Shown here: in pieces, positions 9,020 to 15,780 of the stretch
Position numbering within the stretch: the first letter of the stretch is position 1
How the letters are laid out: each line of letters opens with the position of its first letter
Source: Paracoccaceae bacterium
GTDB taxonomy: Bacteria > Pseudomonadota > Alphaproteobacteria > Rhodobacterales > Rhodobacteraceae
DNA: 23,994 nt
NCBI GenBank assembly: GCA_023254015.1
Contig: JALQYS010000610.1
Coordinates: forward strand, 1-23,994
Reading direction: 5' to 3'
Position numbers and translations under genes: made by a program
The notes under the pieces: model-generated
Seen by the model: only the letters and a program-made list of their open reading frames with translations
Told to the model about the DNA's origin: nothing
Database searches by the model: none

Positions 9020-9036
9020 ACACATATGTCCATATA
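9020..9036 (-). promoter_or_regulatory. Candidate TetR operator, dehydrogenase-sox promoter
   Basis: Read on the minus strand the site is TATATGGACATATGTGT. It holds the palindrome ACATATGT (9022-9029) and shares TATGGACA and CATATGTG with the site at 9857-9883 on the other side of the TetR gene. It lies in the 71-base gap between the regulator and the dehydrogenase, where an operon promoter would sit. A 6-bp GC stem (9039-9053) just after the regulator stop may partly separate the two transcripts. Confidence 0.55.
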
Positions 9037-9053
9037 GCGGCGGCGCGGCCGCC

Positions 9054-9737
9054 CTAGCGCGCCTCGCGGGCGCGGCGCGGCGCGAAATACTTTTCCTCGA
9101 TGCACCGCGCCAGATGCGCGCGATGCTTTGCATCGGGCTGCTGGCCGGTGAAAATATGCAGATAGGCGGGTCCATAAGAAAACCGGACCGCGGGCTCTTC
9201 GAAATCTTCCAGCGTGTACTGGCCGATCTGCGTGTAATACAGCGTGCGGGCCCGGATCAGCGCCTCTTCCGCGGGGTAGCCATAGCGCAGGAACATGCGG
9301 CGCAGGGCATCCACGCGGATTCCGTCGGCCTCTGTGACAACAGCGCGCACCTCGGCGGCGCGGCGTGCCCAGAGGCGGACAGCCATGTCCAGTGTCGGGT
9401 CGAACAGCGTTTCGTCGAGCCAACACTCGAAAACATTGATGACGGCAGAAATGATGTCGCTGGCAGGCCGCATGGCGCGTTCGATGATCGGGCTGGTGTT
9501 CTTGCGCAGCCAATCATCCAGCATGGCGCTGTGCAGCGCCTCTCTGCTTTCGAATTGCCAATAGAAACTGGACCTTGCGACGTTCAGCTTCTTGGCCATG
9601 CTCTGGATCTTGACTTGATCAATCCCGTCTTCGACCAAAGTCTTCAGCGCCAGGTCCAACCAGTCCTGTCTGGTCAGACGCGCGGCGCGATCCTCGGCCT
9701 CTGCGGACTGCCCCGCCAGTTCTTCGCTTTCCTGCAC
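9054..9737 (-). CDS. TetR family transcriptional regulator
   Basis: 227-residue one-domain repressor-type regulator. The N-terminal helix-turn-helix is clear at about 25-70: LTRQDWLDLALKTL, then VKIQSMAKKLNVARSSFYWQF, the recognition-helix pattern of TetR proteins. The remainder is a helical ligand-binding and dimerisation domain with no recognisable subgroup motif. The start is GTG at 9737 with a poor ribosome site; no better upstream start exists in this frame. It is encoded just ahead of the dehydrogenase-sox genes and divergently from the TRAP operon. Similar near-palindromes flank it on both sides, so it probably controls both units. The ligand is probably a methylated glycine or a breakdown product; this is inference. 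Confidence 0.9.
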   Translation of the reverse strand: MQESEELAGQSAEAEDRAARLTRQDWLDLALKTLVEDGIDQVKIQSMAKKLNVARSSFYWQFESREALHSAMLDDWLRKNTSPIIERAMRPASDIISAVINVFECWLDETLFDPTLDMAVRLWARRAAEVRAVVTEADGIRVDALRRMFLRYGYPAEEALIRARTLYYTQIGQYTLEDFEEPAVRFSYGPAYLHIFTGQQPDAKHRAHLARCIEEKYFAPRRAREAR

Positions 9738-9856
9738 GTGCTGTCCCCACCCCCGTGACCCTTGTCAAAAAAGGAGAATAGGCAGCTGCAGGCGCCTTGC
9801 GCAATCTTTGATAGCGCCATTTGCGTGCAGCAAGGCCCGGCGATGGACGAATCTTC

Positions 9857-9883
9857 TATGGACACATATGTGCGGATATGTCT
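9857..9883 (+). promoter_or_regulatory. Candidate TetR operator, TRAP promoter region
   Basis: TATGGACACATATGTG (9857-9872) contains the perfect 10-bp palindrome CACATATGTG (9863-9872), followed by a half-site ATATGTC (9876-9882) that inversely matches GACACATAT with one extra base. It sits in the 223-base divergent gap between the TetR gene and the TRAP binding protein, about 80 bases before the latter. The same core appears upstream of the dehydrogenase at 9020-9036. No convincing -35/-10 pair could be assigned. Confidence 0.55.
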
Positions 9884-9960
9884 AACGTCCACCAAATCAA
9901 ACGTCGGGAATGCGCCACCAAAGCGCCCATTTCCGAGCCATGACAAAATGGAGGACAGTC

Positions 9961-10962
9961 ATGCCGATCACCGCCCTGAAAGCCTTCGCGCTTGCCGCAT
10001 CCGTCAGTCTGATCGCGCTGACTGCATCTGCCGAGCCCATCACGATCAAGATGTCCACCGACTCGGGCGCAAAGGGGTCGCCCACCGGCGATGCCATGGA
10101 AAAATGGGCCAGCCTGATCGAGGAAGGCACCAAGGGCGAGATCCAGGTTGACATTTTCTACCAGAACGAACTGGGCGGCCAGCAAGAGATCTTTGATCTG
10201 TTTGTGGCCAATGACGTCCAGCTGATGATCAACTGGCCTTCGACCTCTTATGACGAACGTATTGGGCTGCTTTACACCCCCTACATGCTGAAAAGCTGGG
10301 AAGACGCCTTCCAGGCCTACGGTCAGGGCGGCTGGCTGAACGCCACTCTGGATGGCATCTACGCGGACATGGGTCTGAAGTTCTTCGGTGCATGGCCGGA
10401 AGGCTTCAACGGCGTTGCCACCAAGGGCAAATACGCCAAGACCGCCGAAGAAGCCGCTTCGCTGAAGGTCCGTGTGCCCGCCATGTTCCCGATGGCCGAG
10501 GCCATGCAGGCCATGGGCTATCAGACCGCCTCGATCGACTGGGCTGAAACCTTCACCTCGATCCAGACAGGCGTGGTGGATGGCGATGCGGCCAACGTGA
10601 TCTACTGGGATTATGAATACTTCCGCGACACGATCAACTTCTACAACCGTACCCGCCAGCAGTTCATCACCGGGGTGATTTCGGCCAATGGCGAATTCTG
10701 GGGCAGCCTGACCGAAGAGCAGCAGAAGGTCATCGCGGACGCCTCGCAGGTCATCATGCAGGACGGTTTCGAGTCGGCCCGGTCGATCGACGCGGGCTTT
10801 GTCGAGAAAGCCAAGGCCGCCGGCATCGAATACATCGAGCCGACGGACGCAGAGCTGGCTCCGATCGCCCTCAAGGTGCGTGAGGTCGTCTGGCCCCTTA
10901 TGGAAGAGCGGATCGGCAAGGAAATCATGGACCAGGTGCGCGCCAACGCGTCCGAGTTCTGA
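9961..10962 (+). CDS. TRAP transporter substrate-binding protein (DctP family)
   Basis: Periplasmic solute receptor of a TRAP importer, 333 residues. ATG 9961 follows GGAGG at the correct distance; a Sec signal peptide (MPITALKAFALAASVSLIAL..., cleavage after ASA at about residue 24) precedes the mature EPITIKMSTDSG. The segment SLKVRVP holds the arginine that in DctP proteins forms a salt bridge with the ligand carboxylate, so a carboxylated substrate is expected. VVDGDAANVIYWDYEYF is the usual hinge and binding-site region. First gene of a three-gene TRAP operon, divergent from a TetR gene that leads into dimethylglycine/sarcosine genes. The likely cargo is a small methylated amino acid or related carboxylate, inferred from neighbours only. 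Confidence 0.94.
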   Translation: MPITALKAFALAASVSLIALTASAEPITIKMSTDSGAKGSPTGDAMEKWASLIEEGTKGEIQVDIFYQNELGGQQEIFDLFVANDVQLMINWPSTSYDERIGLLYTPYMLKSWEDAFQAYGQGGWLNATLDGIYADMGLKFFGAWPEGFNGVATKGKYAKTAEEAASLKVRVPAMFPMAEAMQAMGYQTASIDWAETFTSIQTGVVDGDAANVIYWDYEYFRDTINFYNRTRQQFITGVISANGEFWGSLTEEQQKVIADASQVIMQDGFESARSIDAGFVEKAKAAGIEYIEPTDAELAPIALKVREVVWPLMEERIGKEIMDQVRANASEF

Positions 10963-10964
10963 TC

Positions 10965-11459
10965 ATGTTTGCCGGATTTGGCAAGGTGGCCGCAGGCGTG
11001 CTTGACACGCTTGCGGCCATCGCAATGGCGGTTGTCGTGGCGCTGATGGTGTTCCTGATCTTTGCGCGCTTCGCCAATATCTCTGTCGTCGGTATCTTCG
11101 AGATCGTCAGCCTGTTCGCGATGGTCAGCTATATGCTGGGCGCGGCGATTGCGTCGCGCCGGCATCAGCATCTTGTTGTCGACTGGCTGGACCAAAAACT
11201 GACCGATCCGCGCAAGCGGGCGATCCAGCAGTTCGTCGTGGCGCTGTGCTCGGCTCTGGCGATGGCGATGTTCGCCTATTGGTCCTATCGCATGCTGGCT
11301 TGGGGGATAAAGCGGCCGCAGTTCACGCCATCTTTCGGAATCCCGATGTGGGTGCCGCAGATGTCGCTGATGGTCGGCTCGGTCTGCTGCCTGATCTATG
11401 CGCTGCGCGATGCGGTCAACAGCGCCGTCGCGATCCGCAATTCGTCCAAGGGAGTGTGA
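10965..11459 (+). CDS. TRAP transporter small permease (DctQ family)
   Basis: Four-helix membrane subunit of the TRAP importer, 164 residues. Hydrophobic stretches lie at about 10-35 (VLDTLAAIAMAVVVALMVFL), 45-65, 87-108 and 128-148. The SRRHQHLVVDWL segment between helices 2 and 3 is characteristic of DctQ proteins. The ATG lies two bases after the binding-protein stop, and its stop is followed two bases later by the large subunit, so all three are co-translated. Known function: it forms a scaffold for the large permease and helps receive the binding protein. Confidence 0.92.
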   Translation: MFAGFGKVAAGVLDTLAAIAMAVVVALMVFLIFARFANISVVGIFEIVSLFAMVSYMLGAAIASRRHQHLVVDWLDQKLTDPRKRAIQQFVVALCSALAMAMFAYWSYRMLAWGIKRPQFTPSFGIPMWVPQMSLMVGSVCCLIYALRDAVNSAVAIRNSSKGV

Positions 11460-11461
11460 CC

Positions 11462-12745
11462 ATGCTTGGCCTTCTCGCCGTGCCTTTGCTGGCCGTCATG
11501 CTGGTGATCGGGGTTCCCGTCGCCTTCAGCTTTGCGCTGGTGACCGGGTTTCTGGCGCTGATCTACGATGCCAACCTCAACACGCTGATGATGCAGGGCT
11601 ACCGGTCACTGGATTCGGTGGTGCTGTTGGCGCTGCCGTTGTTCATCTTCACCGGCTATCTCATGGAACGTGGCGGTATCGCGCGGCGGATCATCGAATT
11701 CGTGGGCCGCATCGCCACCGGGCGTGCCGGCATGGGCAACGTGATCGTGCTGTCTTCGGCGATCTTTGGCGCGATTGCGGGCACGGCTTCGGCGGCGGTT
11801 GCCTCGATGGGCACGATCATGTCGCAACCCATGGCCGAGCGCGGCTACCCGCGGGGCTATACGGCGGCCTTGCTGGGGGTCTCATCCCTTCTGGGCATCC
11901 TGATTCCGCCATCGATCACAATGATCCTGTTTGCCGTCGTCACGCGACAATCGGTTGCCGCCTGTTTCGCGGCCTCGATCGGGCCGGCGATCGTTCTGAT
12001 CATCGGGTTGATCATCTTCAACCGGATCACGGTCGCGCGGAACCCTGAAATCCTGCCGCCCCCGCGCGACGACACCCGCAGCTTTGCCCGCGTGGCCCTG
12101 TCGGCTGCACCCGCGCTGACCCTGCCGTTCATTATCCTGGGCGGCATCTATGGCGGCTACGTCACCCCGACCGAGGCTGCCGCGGTGGCCGCAGTCGTGT
12201 CCATCGTGCTTGGCCTCTTTGTCTATCGCGAGTTGAAGCTGCGCAATCTGGCCGAGGCGCTGGTGCGCACGGCGGAAACAACCGGGTCAATCATCCTGAT
12301 CCTGATGTTTTCCTTCCTGATCTCGCGCATCATGGCGTCCGAGCGTGTGCCGCAAGACCTGTCCGAGGCCGTCCAGGGCTTTGCCGTGTCGCCCATCGCT
12401 GCGATCCTGTTGGTCAATGTGGTGCTGATCATCGCCGGGGCGTTGATGGATGACGTATCCTGCACCGTGGTCGTGGCGCCGCTGTTCCTGCCGCTGATGG
12501 AATCGTCGGGCGTCAGTCCTGTGCAGTTCGCCTCGATCGTGGCCTGCTCGGTGGTGATCGGGGCCAACAGCCCGCCCATGGCGCCGATCATTTACATGTC
12601 CTGCCGGGTGTGCCGCGCCTCGGTGCTGGAGGCGGTGCGTCCTGCACTGCTGATCCTGACCTTCGTGGCCTTGCCCGTGATGCTGCTTGCCACCTTCTTC
12701 CCGGAGCTGTCGCTTGCCCTGCCACGCTGGGCGGGTCTGCTCTGA
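11462..12745 (+). CDS. TRAP transporter large permease (DctM family)
   Basis: Twelve-helix ion-coupled transport subunit of the TRAP importer, 427 residues, the family's usual length. It starts MLGLLAVPLLAVMLVIGVPV at ATG 11462, two bases after the small permease stop. Family-typical segments include LLALPLFIFTGYLMERGGIA, IFGAIAGTASAAVASMGTIM, LGILIPPSITMILFAVVTRQSV and, near the C-terminus, GANSPPMAPIIYM. It uses an electrochemical sodium or proton gradient rather than ATP. A strong intrinsic terminator begins 18 bases after its stop, so the operon is exactly three genes. An upstream in-frame start at 11246 would lie deep inside the previous gene and is not credible. Confidence 0.95.
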   Translation: MLGLLAVPLLAVMLVIGVPVAFSFALVTGFLALIYDANLNTLMMQGYRSLDSVVLLALPLFIFTGYLMERGGIARRIIEFVGRIATGRAGMGNVIVLSSAIFGAIAGTASAAVASMGTIMSQPMAERGYPRGYTAALLGVSSLLGILIPPSITMILFAVVTRQSVAACFAASIGPAIVLIIGLIIFNRITVARNPEILPPPRDDTRSFARVALSAAPALTLPFIILGGIYGGYVTPTEAAAVAAVVSIVLGLFVYRELKLRNLAEALVRTAETTGSIILILMFSFLISRIMASERVPQDLSEAVQGFAVSPIAAILLVNVVLIIAGALMDDVSCTVVVAPLFLPLMESSGVSPVQFASIVACSVVIGANSPPMAPIIYMSCRVCRASVLEAVRPALLILTFVALPVMLLATFFPELSLALPRWAGLL

Positions 12746-12763
12746 CGCAATCCCCGGCTTTGT

Positions 12764-12807
12764 GAATGCGCCCGTCCGGAACTGGTCTGGACGGGCGCAT
12801 TCTTTTT
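12764..12807 (+). terminator. Rho-independent terminator of the TRAP operon
   Basis: A perfect 14-bp stem (GAATGCGCCCGTCC / GGACGGGCGCATTC) with an 11-base loop is followed by five T residues, 18 bases after the large-permease stop codon. This is a textbook intrinsic terminator. Confidence 0.95.
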
Positions 12808-12920
12808 CGGTTGAACTGATTTTCAACACCACGCGGCAAGTGTCAGAAACCAGTGCCTGTTCCAGTCATTCGGCCCGGAACCGGGGGATGCAGGTGGGGC
12901 CACAGCGGGTCAACAAGATG

Positions 12921-12954
12921 AAAACGGGCGCCCCCAGCTCAGGGGACGCCCGTT
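12921..12954 (-). terminator. Rho-independent terminator of the dioxygenase operon
   Basis: Read on the minus strand, AACGGGCG pairs with CGCCCGTT, with an inner CCCC/GGGG stem after one mismatch, a six-base loop and a trailing TTTT. It lies about 60 bases beyond the stop of the VOC dioxygenase and converges with the TRAP terminator. The roughly 110 bases between the two terminators hold no gene that I can see. Confidence 0.88.
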
Positions 12955-13012
12955 CAAAGGGGATGCCGACAAGCATCAGCTACAACCACGACACCGCCCG
13001 TCCGACAAAGCC

Positions 13013-13972
13013 TCAGGGGTTGGCTTCGTGGTTGACGATGAAGTCTTTCGGAATTTCCGGACCCCACAGGTAAATGGAGTCCTCGGGCGGGTAGTCGCCT
13101 GCATCCCAATCGCAATCCGCCGGAATATAGTCGATGTCGGCCGAATACTCCGAATAGCTGCCCCACGGGTCTTGAACATAGTGGAAGTAGTTGGAGCCAA
13201 GCACATGCCGGCCCAGACCCCAGCCCTTCTGAAATCCCTTCTCGGCCATCTGCATCGCGCCCTTGCCGATCTCGTTGATCGAACCGACGTCCCAGCTGCA
13301 ATGGTGCAGCCCCGGCGCGCTGGATTTGGCAAAGGCAACCAGATGGTGGTCTGACCCGTGGATTCCGTGCATGAAGCAGATGCCATCCCCCGACCGGTCA
13401 GACAGGCGCAGGCCAAGGACGCGGCTGTAGAATTCGATCGCCTTGGGAACATCCGCCGTAAAGATCAGCACGTGCGCCAGTCGCAAGGGTTGCACTTTCG
13501 CGGCCTTGGACCGCTGCGGCGCGCCCGCGACACCCGCCGGACAAGAGGTCATGTCGAAGGGCATCTTGGTGTTGGGCGAGCTTTTCTCGGCCACCTTGAT
13601 CTCGATGAGAACGCCGTTGTGATCGTGGAACCAGACACCGGTCGAATCAAATCCGCGGGGGGCATCCATCAGGCGGATGCCTTCCTTTTCGATCCGACGC
13701 TTCATCGGCTCGAAATCTTCTTCGAAGACGGCGAAGGACAGGAAGTTCAGCTTCTTGCTGCCGCCCTCGTTGATGCTGGCCCAGCGGTGGTTCGACCCGA
13801 AGGTATAAAGCCCCAGACCATTGCCCTCTTCGCGCACATCAAGACCAAAGGTCTTGTAAAAGGTTTCGGCGACTTGCAGATCGGGCACGGTCATGTTGAA
13901 CGTGTCCATCGAATGGATGCCCAACTCGCCGGGGCGTTTGACGATGTCGACTTTTCCGGTGATCGCGGTCAT
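13013..13972 (-). CDS. VOC family extradiol ring-cleavage dioxygenase (type I)
   Basis: 319-residue two-domain protein of the vicinal-oxygen-chelate superfamily, like catechol 2,3-dioxygenases, which open dihydroxylated rings next to the hydroxyls using Fe(II) and O2. The first beta-alpha-beta module (about 18-126) is structural. The second (about 163-280) carries the full metal set: His167 in LRLAHVLIF, His224 (GLHHCSWDV) and Glu275 (SYSEYSADI). His209/210 (SDHHLVAF) match the catalytic histidine, about fifteen residues before the metal His as in BphC. The ATG has AGGA upstream. It lies 26 bases after the fumarylacetoacetase-family gene in the same operon and ends before an intrinsic terminator. 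An intact metal site supports a real dioxygenase rather than a glyoxalase or resistance protein; the substrate is unknown. Confidence 0.9.
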   Translation of the reverse strand: MTAITGKVDIVKRPGELGIHSMDTFNMTVPDLQVAETFYKTFGLDVREEGNGLGLYTFGSNHRWASINEGGSKKLNFLSFAVFEEDFEPMKRRIEKEGIRLMDAPRGFDSTGVWFHDHNGVLIEIKVAEKSSPNTKMPFDMTSCPAGVAGAPQRSKAAKVQPLRLAHVLIFTADVPKAIEFYSRVLGLRLSDRSGDGICFMHGIHGSDHHLVAFAKSSAPGLHHCSWDVGSINEIGKGAMQMAEKGFQKGWGLGRHVLGSNYFHYVQDPWGSYSEYSADIDYIPADCDWDAGDYPPEDSIYLWGPEIPKDFIVNHEANP

Positions 13973-13998
13973 GGCGTCTTCCTCGCTGGGCTGGGCTT

Positions 13999-14880
13999 TC
14001 AGGCGACTTTGGTCGGCTGCACCGCATCGCGGTCACGCACAGGGTTCGACAGGATGCCGATCTGCTCGACCTCAACCTCAACCGTATCGCCGTGGCGCAT
14101 CCACAGCGGGGGCTTGCGCGCCAGCCCGACGCCCGAAGGCGTGCCGGTCACGATCACGTCGCCCGGTTCCAGCGTCATGAAATTCGACAGGATCGAGACA
14201 AGCTGCGCCACCGAGAACACCATGTCCGAAATCGAGGCCTGCTGCACGACCTGGCCGTTCAGCCGGGTGATCAGCTTCAGCCCCTCGCAGCCGCGGGGCA
14301 GTTCGTCGGCGGTCACGAAATGCGGCCCGAAAGCGCCGGTATCGTCAAAGTTCTTGCCCGGCGTCCACTGCGGCGCCTTGAACTGATAGTCGCGGATCGA
14401 GGCGTCGTTGAAGATCGAATAGCCCGACACATAGTCAAGGGCATCAGCCTCGGCCACATCGCGCGCGGTCTTGCCGACGATCGCCACCAGCTCGCCTTCA
14501 TAGTCCAGCTGGTCCGAGAAGGCCGGGCGCAGGATCGGCGCGCCGTGGGCGATCAGGCTGGAATTGAAGCGCCCGAAAAGGGTAGGATAGTCAGGCTGCT
14601 TGAAACCGCTTTCGGCCGAGTGGTCGGTGTAATTCAGCCCGACGCACACGATCTTGCCGGGGTTCGAGATCGGCGGCAGCAGGGTCACGCTGTCAAGATC
14701 GACGACCGGCGCCTTGGCCAGCGTTTCGGCGGCCTGGGCCAAAGCCGCGCCGCCCGCCTGGATCAGCGACAGAAGCGTGCCGGGAAAGCCCGCGTCGGCT
14801 TCGGTCAGCCCGTGCCAAGCGGTGTCGACAAGAGTGGCCAGACCTTGACGACCGTTCTGTGCGTAGGATGCGAAGCGCAT
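13999..14880 (-). CDS. Fumarylacetoacetate hydrolase family protein
   Basis: 293-residue FAH-fold enzyme of the acylpyruvase type; members hydrolyse C-C bonds in acylpyruvates, or decarboxylate or isomerise meta-cleavage products. The N-terminal small domain (1-70) precedes the catalytic domain starting IVCVGLNYTDHSAESG, whose His87/Glu90 belong to the active-site lid. Metal ligands are present: Glu128 and Glu130 in LDYEGELVAIVGK and Asp159 in SIFNDASIRD. PGKNFDDTGAFGP and VIVTGTPSGVG are standard motifs. ATG 14880 has AGGAGA in front. It is first in the operon with the VOC dioxygenase, so it probably acts on that enzyme's ring-opened product. The GntR gene is divergent upstream. Confidence 0.92.
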   Translation of the reverse strand: MRFASYAQNGRQGLATLVDTAWHGLTEADAGFPGTLLSLIQAGGAALAQAAETLAKAPVVDLDSVTLLPPISNPGKIVCVGLNYTDHSAESGFKQPDYPTLFGRFNSSLIAHGAPILRPAFSDQLDYEGELVAIVGKTARDVAEADALDYVSGYSIFNDASIRDYQFKAPQWTPGKNFDDTGAFGPHFVTADELPRGCEGLKLITRLNGQVVQQASISDMVFSVAQLVSILSNFMTLEPGDVIVTGTPSGVGLARKPPLWMRHGDTVEVEVEQIGILSNPVRDRDAVQPTKVA

Positions 14881-14941
14881 GGGAATCTCCTGTAATCAGC
14901 TGAGACCATGATGGCGGATCATGATACATTCGTCAATGAAC

Positions 14942-14951
14942 AATATATTAT
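14942..14951. promoter_or_regulatory. AT-rich box A, candidate GntR operator
   Basis: AATATATTAT within ACAATATATTATTTGT, an imperfect palindrome about 60 bases upstream of the fumarylacetoacetase-family gene, in the 153-base divergent gap with the GntR gene. The identical ten bases recur at 15010 and 18786. They could also overlap -10 promoter elements. Confidence 0.5.
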
Positions 14952-15009
14952 TTGTCGCAAGATGCTTTATCGCCCCTTGCCTGCAATCTTCCGTGGCGAA
15001 GCGGGAAAG

Positions 15010-15019
15010 AATATATTAT
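15010..15019. promoter_or_regulatory. AT-rich box B, candidate GntR autoregulatory site
   Basis: AATATATTAT, flanked as AAAGAATATATTATCAAAGG, fourteen bases before the first candidate start codon of the GntR gene and touching its ribosome site. Its position fits autorepression. It is identical to boxes at 14942 and 18786. Confidence 0.5.
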
Positions 15020-15033
15020 CAAAGGAATTATTC

Positions 15034-15744
15034 ATGGTTCACCACAAGGAACCCGCCATGGCCCGCCCCGAAAGCGGCAGTCTTACTGCCGAAGCCTATT
15101 CCCAACTGCGGGCAGAAATCCTTGCCTGCCGGCTGTCACCCGGCCACAAGCTGATCATCGCCGATCTCTGCGACCAGCTTGGCTTCAGCCTTGGTGCCGT
15201 GCGCGAGGCACTGGCGCGGCTGACCTCGGAAGGGTTGGTCGTTTCCGAACCCCGCAAGGGCTTTCGTGTGGCCCCGATCACCGAATCCGAATTGCAGGAC
15301 ATCACCCGCGTGCGGGCCACCATCGAAAGCCTTTGCCTTGAGAGCGCCATCCAGAACGGCGATCTGAAGTGGGAGGCGAACATCGTTTCTACCGAATTCG
15401 AACTTTCCAAGCTCAGCCTGCAGGATCCCGAAGACCCGGCCCGCGTCAGCGATGTCTGGGCTGACACCCACAAGCGGTTCCATGAGGCTTTGGTTGCGGC
15501 CTGTGACAGCCCCTGGCTCTTGCGCCTGCGTGAGCTGTTGTTCGTGCAGTCTGAACGCTATCGCCGGGTTTCGGTGCCACTGGACCGGGCCAAGCGCGAC
15601 CTTGTGGGCGAACATCGGGAACTGGCAGAAGCGGCGGTTGCCCGCGATGTGCCCCGCGCGACCGATGCGATCCGGCGGCATCTGGAAAAGACCACGCGGA
15701 TCCTGATCAAGTCGGATGTCGTGAAGGCCCACGAAACGGCCTGA
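15034..15744 (+). CDS. GntR family regulator, FadR/FCD subfamily
   Basis: 236-residue regulator. An N-terminal winged helix (about 16-80) includes AEAYSQLRAEILACRLSPG, the recognition region SLGAVREALARLTSEGLV and the wing EPRKGFRV. The C-terminal all-helical FCD ligand domain (about 85-225) has likely metal-binding positions in THKRFHEALV, GEHRELAEA and RRHLEKTT. Two in-frame starts each have AAGGA seven bases upstream: ATG 15034 and ATG 15058; I give the longer. It lies between the ring-cleavage operon and the monooxygenase/ABC operons. Identical AT-rich boxes precede each, so it probably controls all of them, most likely as a repressor released by the aromatic substrate or an intermediate. 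The ligand is unknown. Confidence 0.93.
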   Translation: MVHHKEPAMARPESGSLTAEAYSQLRAEILACRLSPGHKLIIADLCDQLGFSLGAVREALARLTSEGLVVSEPRKGFRVAPITESELQDITRVRATIESLCLESAIQNGDLKWEANIVSTEFELSKLSLQDPEDPARVSDVWADTHKRFHEALVAACDSPWLLRLRELLFVQSERYRRVSVPLDRAKRDLVGEHRELAEAAVARDVPRATDAIRRHLEKTTRILIKSDVVKAHETA

Positions 15745-15751
15745 GGGAACA

Positions 15752-15774
15752 GGGCGCCGGATCAACCGGCGCCC
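15752..15774. terminator. Hairpin between convergent GntR and binding-protein genes
   Basis: A perfect 9-bp inverted repeat, GGGCGCCGG / CCGGCGCCC with a five-base loop, fills the 36-base gap between the GntR stop and the ABC binding-protein stop. Neither side has a clear T-tract; it can serve both directions. Confidence 0.7.
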
Positions 15775-15780
15775 GGCTTG

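Noticed and set aside
6601..9057. A plus-strand open frame of about 800 codons
   Set aside because: It is the antisense shadow of the dimethylglycine-dehydrogenase-like gene and has low-complexity, His/Gln/Arg-rich sequence without motifs.
9763..9768. TTGACA on the minus strand as a -35 element for the TetR gene
   Set aside because: It is only about 26 bases before the GTG start, so transcription would begin at or inside the coding region, and no -10 element is at the right distance.
13013..13972. Glyoxalase or antibiotic-resistance VOC protein
   Set aside because: The protein has two full modules and all metal and catalytic residues of type I extradiol dioxygenases, and an FAH-family partner in its operon.
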